In this document: piece after piece, positions 8,464-12,065 of the stretch
Numbering within the stretch: position 1 is the stretch's first letter
Layout of the letters: each line of letters opens with the position of its first letter
NCBI RefSeq assembly: GCF_934632265.1
Contig: NZ_CAKTYH010000058.1
Location: 1-12,065, forward strand
Length of the DNA: 12,065 nt
Direction of reading: 5' to 3'
Source of the DNA: an uncultured Senegalimassilia sp.
Lineage (GTDB): Bacteria; Actinomycetota; Coriobacteriia; Coriobacteriales; Eggerthellaceae
Notes under the pieces: generated by a model
The model's input: only the letters and a program-made list of their open reading frames with translations
What the model was told of the DNA's origin: nothing
The model's database searches: none
Position numbers and translations under genes: made by a program

Positions 8464-9156
8464 TTACTTCAGATCGGGAAACTCCTTGAGCAGACGCGTC
8501 ACCGGAAGGCCGATGACGGTGTCAAGGTCGCCCTCCACATGCTTGATGAGCTTGGCGCCGTTGCCCTGGGCGGCGTACGCGCCCGCCTTGTCGAAGGACT
8601 CGCCGCACTTCAGGTACTCTGCCAGCTGATCGTCGGTCTGCGGATGGAACGTGACGGCCGCGCGGTCCACGAACGTGCGGAAGCCCAGCGACACGTCCTC
8701 GGCGTTGGGCGCGGACACCAGCCACACCGACACGCCGGTGAGCACCTCGTGCGTGTTGCCCTGCAGGCGGCGCAGCATGCGCTTGGCATCGGAGATGCTT
8801 GCCGGCTTGCCGAAGATCTCGCCGTCGCACACCACCATGGTGTCGGCGCCGATGATTGCCGCCATGCCCGTGTAGCCCTCGCCGAGCACCTCCTGCACCA
8901 CGGCGCCGGCCTTGCGCTCTGCCAGCTTCTTCACGGCCTCGGGCGGGTTGGCCTCAAGGTCGGGCTCCAACGACTCGTCCACCTCGGACACGCGGATGGT
9001 GAAGCTCACGCCCTCGCGCTCCAGAAGCTCCTTGCGGCGCGGGCTGCCGCTGGCAAGGATCACATCGACGGTCATAGGCTGCTCGGCGGCCTGCGCCTGC
9101 TCGGCGGCCTGTTCATTCTCCTGCGCCGCATCTTGCGGCATGGGCTGTTCGCTCAT
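8464..9156 (-). CDS. maf: Maf-family nucleoside triphosphate pyrophosphatase
   Basis: Maf proteins hydrolyse non-canonical or excess (d)NTPs (typically dTTP/UTP and modified pyrimidine nucleotides) to the monophosphate and pyrophosphate; some influence septum formation. The product shows ILASGSPRRKELL (33-45), IIGADTMVV (101-109, with the catalytic Asp105), GKP (116-118), THEVLTGV (135-142) and DKAGAYAAQG (189-198). The core begins near residue 29; the first 28 residues are a Gln/Glu/Ala-rich tail not typical of the family, giving 230 rather than about 190-200 residues. I kept the ATG at 9156 because it has AAGGAG upstream at good spacing and overlaps the tilS stop as ATGA, whereas the ATG at residue 28 has no ribosome binding site. 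The overlap implies translational coupling to tilS. YhdE-like versus YceF-like specificity cannot be fixed from sequence alone. Confidence 0.92.
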   Translation of the reverse strand: MSEQPMPQDAAQENEQAAEQAQAAEQPMTVDVILASGSPRRKELLEREGVSFTIRVSEVDESLEPDLEANPPEAVKKLAERKAGAVVQEVLGEGYTGMAAIIGADTMVVCDGEIFGKPASISDAKRMLRRLQGNTHEVLTGVSVWLVSAPNAEDVSLGFRTFVDRAAVTFHPQTDDQLAEYLKCGESFDKAGAYAAQGNGAKLIKHVEGDLDTVIGLPVTRLLKEFPDLK

Positions 9157-10352
9157 TTCCTTCTCCTTGCTCTGAATGCGGCCATGGGCTCGAGCCTCAC
9201 GCCGCGCTTGTTCGCGCTGATGGCCAGGTTTCCCTGGATGTTCGCAACATACCCGCCGTGCGGGGCGGCCTGCGGGGTGCCGGGCGCATCCCACGCCGCC
9301 AGCACCGCGTCGATCGAGGCCGTCTCGACGCGCGCATCGGGGCCCAGCATGGCCTGCAGCACCTGCACTGCTGCGCGGCGCTGCAGCGGCACGGGCTGGG
9401 CGCCCAGCTCGGGGACGAGCACGCCGCCCTCCTCATAGGCCGGCGGGCGGTCGGGCAGCGCCTCGGTCCATACCATGTGGCGTTTCACCAGGTCTGATGC
9501 CATTTCCTCAAGCATATCGTCCTCGTCGGCGATCAGGTTCATGGTGCGCCCGAGCACGTCGAGCAGCTGCGGGCTGCGCTCCTTCACGTGCGGGACGACC
9601 TCGTGGCGCACGTAGGCGCGGAACCGATCGGTGTGCGCGTTGGTGGCGTCCTCGCGCCACAGGCACCCCTCGGCGTCGCATGCGCACGGCAGCCCCTCGC
9701 GCTCGCGCTGCTGCACGTAGTCGCACAGGTCCTGGCGGCCAACGTCGAGCAGCGGGCGGACGACGGGGCCGTTCGCGTACTTCATGGCGCGGAAGCCGCC
9801 CGGCCCGGTGCCCACCATCGAGCGCATGTAGAAGTTCTCCACGCGATCGTCGGCGGTGTGGGCGGTGAAGATGCGGCCCTCGGACAGCGGCGCCGCCGCA
9901 TGCCGGCACAGGCTTGCGAGCGCCTCGTTGGCGGCAAGGTAGCGCTCGCGGCGCGCGACGGCCTCCACGTTGCCGCCTTCGCGCTGCGCCTGGCCGGCGA
10001 CGTCGATCTGGCAGCTGAACAAGGGGATTCCCAGCAGCTCCGCCAGCTGCGCCGTGAACGCCTCGTCCTGATCGGCGGCGCCGGGACGCAGCCGATGGTT
10101 CACGTGCAGCATGGCGATGGGCCCGATAGCCCCTTCATCCGCCAGCTGCCGCGCAACGTAGGCCAGCGCCGTGGAGTCCGAGCCGCCCGACACCATGAGC
10201 AGCACCGGCGTCTCGGCGTTCGCCAGCCCGCGCCGCTCGATGGTGCGCCGCGCCGCGGCGAGCACGTCCTTGGGACGCGCGGCCGCATCAGCGCCGAGCC
10301 CGGCATCGCCTGCCGCGGCGCCGACATTCCCCGTTCGCTGTTGCTCTGCCAT
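9153..10352 (-). CDS. tilS: tRNA(Ile)-lysidine synthetase
   Basis: TilS ligates lysine to C34 of the CAU-anticodon tRNA-Ile, converting it to read AUA; it is normally essential. The N-type ATP-pyrophosphatase domain is clear: the PP-loop SGGSDS (55-60), HVNHRLRP (83-90), a long helix with EAVARRERY (130-138), HTADDRVEN (165-173, where many homologues have HHxDDxxET) and WREDATN (232-238), followed by the RFRAYVRHEVVP segment (243-254). The C-terminal part (about 300-399) is the less conserved tRNA-binding region. Residues 1-28 are Ala/Gly-rich and probably disordered. The start at 10352 has GGGAAGG very close upstream. The stop overlaps the maf start (ATGA), and rlmD ends 30 nt upstream, so the three genes look like one unit. 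Confidence 0.94.
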   Translation of the reverse strand: MAEQQRTGNVGAAAGDAGLGADAAARPKDVLAAARRTIERRGLANAETPVLLMVSGGSDSTALAYVARQLADEGAIGPIAMLHVNHRLRPGAADQDEAFTAQLAELLGIPLFSCQIDVAGQAQREGGNVEAVARRERYLAANEALASLCRHAAAPLSEGRIFTAHTADDRVENFYMRSMVGTGPGGFRAMKYANGPVVRPLLDVGRQDLCDYVQQREREGLPCACDAEGCLWREDATNAHTDRFRAYVRHEVVPHVKERSPQLLDVLGRTMNLIADEDDMLEEMASDLVKRHMVWTEALPDRPPAYEEGGVLVPELGAQPVPLQRRAAVQVLQAMLGPDARVETASIDAVLAAWDAPGTPQAAPHGGYVANIQGNLAISANKRGVRLEPMAAFRARRRK

Positions 10353-10365
10353 TTCCTTCCCTACC

Positions 10366-10374
10366 TATATATAT
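10366..10374 (-). promoter_or_regulatory. AT-rich tract before tilS (possible weak -10)
   Basis: A nine-base alternating T/A run lies in the 30-nt gap between rlmD and tilS and stands out in GC-rich DNA. It could serve as a -10 element for a secondary tilS promoter, but no -35 box is recognisable. It may simply keep the tilS ribosome binding site unstructured. Confidence 0.25.
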
Positions 10375-10382
10375 GGTTGCCG

Positions 10383-11759
10383 CTACATGCGCTCGATGAG
10401 CGCGATGGTCTCGATATGGTCGGTGTGCGGGAACATGTCCACGGGCTGCACCGTTTTCACGCCGTAGCCGAATTGCTTGAGAAAGCCCAGGTCACGGACC
10501 TGCGTTTCCGGATTGCACGAGATGTAGACGATGCGCTCGGGCGCCAGCTGCACCGCGGCGCGCAGAAACTCCTCGGTGGAACCGGCGCGCGGCGGGTCCA
10601 TGAGCAGCACAAGCGGTCGGCCCTCCTCATCGGTGCCAGCACGTCCGGCCGCCGCGGCCTGCGCCGCCATGTCGCGCATGAACGCGCCGGCGTCGGCCAC
10701 CGCGAAGCGCGCGTTGTCCACGCCGTTGTGGCGCGCGTTCTGCCGCGCGTCGCGGATGGAGGATTCCACGCAGTCCACGCCCGTGACCTGCGCCGCGCCC
10801 ATGGAGGCCGCCACCAGGCCGATGGTGCCCGTGCCGCAGTACGCGTCGATGGCGTGCTCGGCGCCGGTGAAACCCGCCAGCTGGATGGCCTGGCGGTACA
10901 GCACCTCGGTCTGCACGCTGTTCACCTGGTAAAACGACTGCGACGAGATGCGGAAGCTCAGCCCGCACAGCTTGTCCAAGATGAAGCCGGGGCCGTAGAG
11001 CACCTGCTCGCGCTGGCCGAGCACCACGTTGGTCTGGCGCTCGTTGATGTTCTGCACCACCGTGGTGATGAACGGGCAGCGGCGCACCAGCTCGCGGCAG
11101 AAGCTCTTCGCGCCGGGGAACTGCTGGCCGTTGGTGACCAGCGTGACCAGCACCTCGCCGGTGGTGTGGCCCACGCGCACCACGGCGTGGCGCATGAAGC
11201 CGGTGCCGCGGTCCTCGTCGTAGGGCGGGATGCCGAACTTCAGCATAAGGCTGCGGACCGCGCGGATGACCTGCTTGGCCTGGGCGTTCTCGATCAGGCA
11301 CTCCCCCGTGTCGATGATGCGGTGCGTGCCGGCGGCGTACATGCCGCACAGGATGTCGCGCTGCGGGGCCGCCGGGCGGCTGGGACGCTTGCCGCCGCCG
11401 CGCTTGCCGGGCGCGGCCTTGCGCGGCGCGCCGGGAGCGAACGGGGACATCACCTTGTTGCGATAGGCGTACGGGTCCTGCATGCCCAGGATGGGACGCA
11501 GCGCATCAGGGCCTGCCACCTGGGAAAACAACTGGGCAACGCGCTCGTCCTTCGCCGCAAGCTGCTGGCTGTAGGGCTGGTTGACGTGCTGGCAGGCGCC
11601 GCACTGGCGCGCCACCGGGCACTGCGGCAGGCCGTTCGCCGCCGCGCCGCCCTCCGGCTTGCGCTCCTGCTGACGCCGAGGGCCGGCCTGGGGCCGTGCC
11701 GCCTGCCGCGGGCGCTTCCCGCCCTGCCCGCCTGCGCGCTTCTGGCCGTTTTCCTTCAT
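10383..11759 (-). CDS. rlmD: 23S rRNA (uracil-C5)-methyltransferase, RlmD/TrmA family
   Basis: Enzymes of this family use SAM to form 5-methyluridine in 23S rRNA (U1939 for RlmD; RlmCD also U747). The 4Fe-4S cluster cysteines are visible as Cys47, Cys53 and Cys56 (CPVARQCGAC) and Cys154. The SAM-binding motif is DAYCGTGTIG (305-314), with DPPRAG (388-393), the nucleophile Cys415 in SCNPETQ and the general base Glu450 in HIETIALIER. Classic RlmD has an N-terminal TRAM domain; here residues 1-43 are instead a Gly/Gln/Arg/Lys-rich tail, and a second basic insertion occupies about 109-134. The ATG at 11759 is preceded by AAGGGG at 5-nt spacing. Assignment to the family is firm; the exact target uridine is not decidable here. 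It heads the rlmD-tilS-maf unit. Confidence 0.9.
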   Translation of the reverse strand: MKENGQKRAGGQGGKRPRQAARPQAGPRRQQERKPEGGAAANGLPQCPVARQCGACQHVNQPYSQQLAAKDERVAQLFSQVAGPDALRPILGMQDPYAYRNKVMSPFAPGAPRKAAPGKRGGGKRPSRPAAPQRDILCGMYAAGTHRIIDTGECLIENAQAKQVIRAVRSLMLKFGIPPYDEDRGTGFMRHAVVRVGHTTGEVLVTLVTNGQQFPGAKSFCRELVRRCPFITTVVQNINERQTNVVLGQREQVLYGPGFILDKLCGLSFRISSQSFYQVNSVQTEVLYRQAIQLAGFTGAEHAIDAYCGTGTIGLVAASMGAAQVTGVDCVESSIRDARQNARHNGVDNARFAVADAGAFMRDMAAQAAAAGRAGTDEEGRPLVLLMDPPRAGSTEEFLRAAVQLAPERIVYISCNPETQVRDLGFLKQFGYGVKTVQPVDMFPHTDHIETIALIERM

Positions 11760-11798
11760 GAGCTCCCCTTGTTCGCTTGCATAAAACCGTAACTATCC

Positions 11799-11804
11799 AG
11801 TATA
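11799..11804 (-). promoter_or_regulatory. Candidate -10 box for rlmD-tilS-maf
   Basis: TATACT on the minus strand matches the -10 consensus at five of six positions and predicts a start near 11792, about 33 nt ahead of the rlmD ATG. The best upstream -35-like sequence, TTGGCG, is only 14 nt away, so recognition would depend mainly on the -10 box. Confidence 0.45.
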
Positions 11805-11975
11805 CGCACTTGCGCGGTCGCCAACGGCGCGCCGACGGCAACCTCAAGGCAGAATCCACGCCTCCTCGTAACGGGCCGGCAACGGACGCGGCACGGTTCG
11901 GCACACGTTCGCCTGCACGGCAGCGCGACCCGCCCGGAGCGCCTATGATGGTGCGGACGACGGCTCGCCCAACGC

Positions 11976-12017
11976 ATGCGCGCCGGACCCGAACGCGCGA
12001 CCGGGCCCGGCGCGCAT
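11976..12017. repeat. Strong 16-bp inverted repeat at the right edge
   Basis: ATGCGCGCCGGACCCG (11976-11991) and CGGGCCCGGCGCGCAT (12002-12017) are complementary at 15 of 16 positions around a 10-nt loop. In RNA from the minus strand the odd position becomes a G-U pair, whereas from the plus strand it is an A-C mismatch. No T run follows on either side, so it is not a textbook terminator. It may be the terminator-like end of a gene outside the window or a structured leader. Confidence 0.5.
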
Positions 12018-12065
12018 ACGCCGACGCCCGCCGCCGAACCCCATCCATACGCCCCGCGCGGGCAC

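Larger units (their letters stand above)
11760..12065. other. Non-coding right edge upstream of rlmD
   Basis: This 306-nt stretch has no frame with recognisable protein or a supported start. It contains the rlmD leader and promoter (-10 at 11799-11804), a very strong hairpin (11976-12017), and on the plus strand an isolated TATGAT (11944-11949) that could be a divergent -10 box but has no good -35. The gene beyond the right edge is not visible. Confidence 0.55.

Noticed and set aside
9588..11792. A 734-codon plus-strand open frame antisense to tilS and rlmD
   Set aside because: Same composition bias, no motif, and complete overlap with conserved minus-strand genes.
11506..12048. A 180-codon minus-strand frame running into rlmD
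   Set aside because: Overlaps the well-supported rlmD start in another frame, is extremely Arg/Ala-rich, and crosses the rlmD promoter.

Overview
The window is a high-G+C stretch (about two thirds G+C by eye) of ordinary bacterial chromosome in which every gene I can support lies on the minus strand. Codon third positions are strongly G/C. The order rlmD-like, tilS, maf, hpt, ftsH, then a fused folate gene, a biotin ligase, a MATE transporter and bioY, with this base composition, suggests a high-GC actinobacterial lineage, most likely Coriobacteriia (Eggerthellaceae-like). That placement is an inference from gene content and composition; no rRNA or other direct taxonomic marker is present.

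Reading in the direction of transcription (high to low coordinates): about 300 nt of non-coding DNA at the right edge, containing one very strong hairpin and the rlmD promoter region; rlmD (23S rRNA m5U methyltransferase); tilS (tRNA-Ile lysidine synthetase) 30 nt later; maf (nucleotide pyrophosphatase), coupled to tilS by an ATGA overlap. A GC-rich hairpin follows maf. Then hpt (purine salvage) and ftsH (membrane AAA+ protease), 13 nt apart and probably co-transcribed. A strong intrinsic terminator lies between ftsH and a bifunctional dihydropteroate synthase / HPPK fusion (folP-folK), only about 20 nt before the folP start codon. After a G-rich 214-nt gap come birA (a biotin ligase without a DNA-binding domain, with a long insertion beside its catalytic lysine), a MATE-family efflux protein with its own terminator, and bioY (biotin uptake S-component) with a clear promoter overlapped by an inverted repeat and a strong terminator. 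A good Shine-Dalgarno sequence at the extreme left edge suggests that another minus-strand gene starts just outside the window.

Functionally the window combines translation/RNA-modification housekeeping (rlmD, tilS), nucleotide hygiene and salvage (maf, hpt), protein quality control (ftsH), and cofactor supply (folate via folP-folK; biotin via bioY and birA). I see no mobile element, CRISPR array, tRNA, rRNA or defence system. The points worth a second look are regulatory and architectural: the possible attenuator before folP-folK, the inverted repeat over the bioY -10 box with no evident biotin repressor nearby, the insertion in BirA, and the domain order of the folate fusion. I did not find a convincing new multi-gene system.
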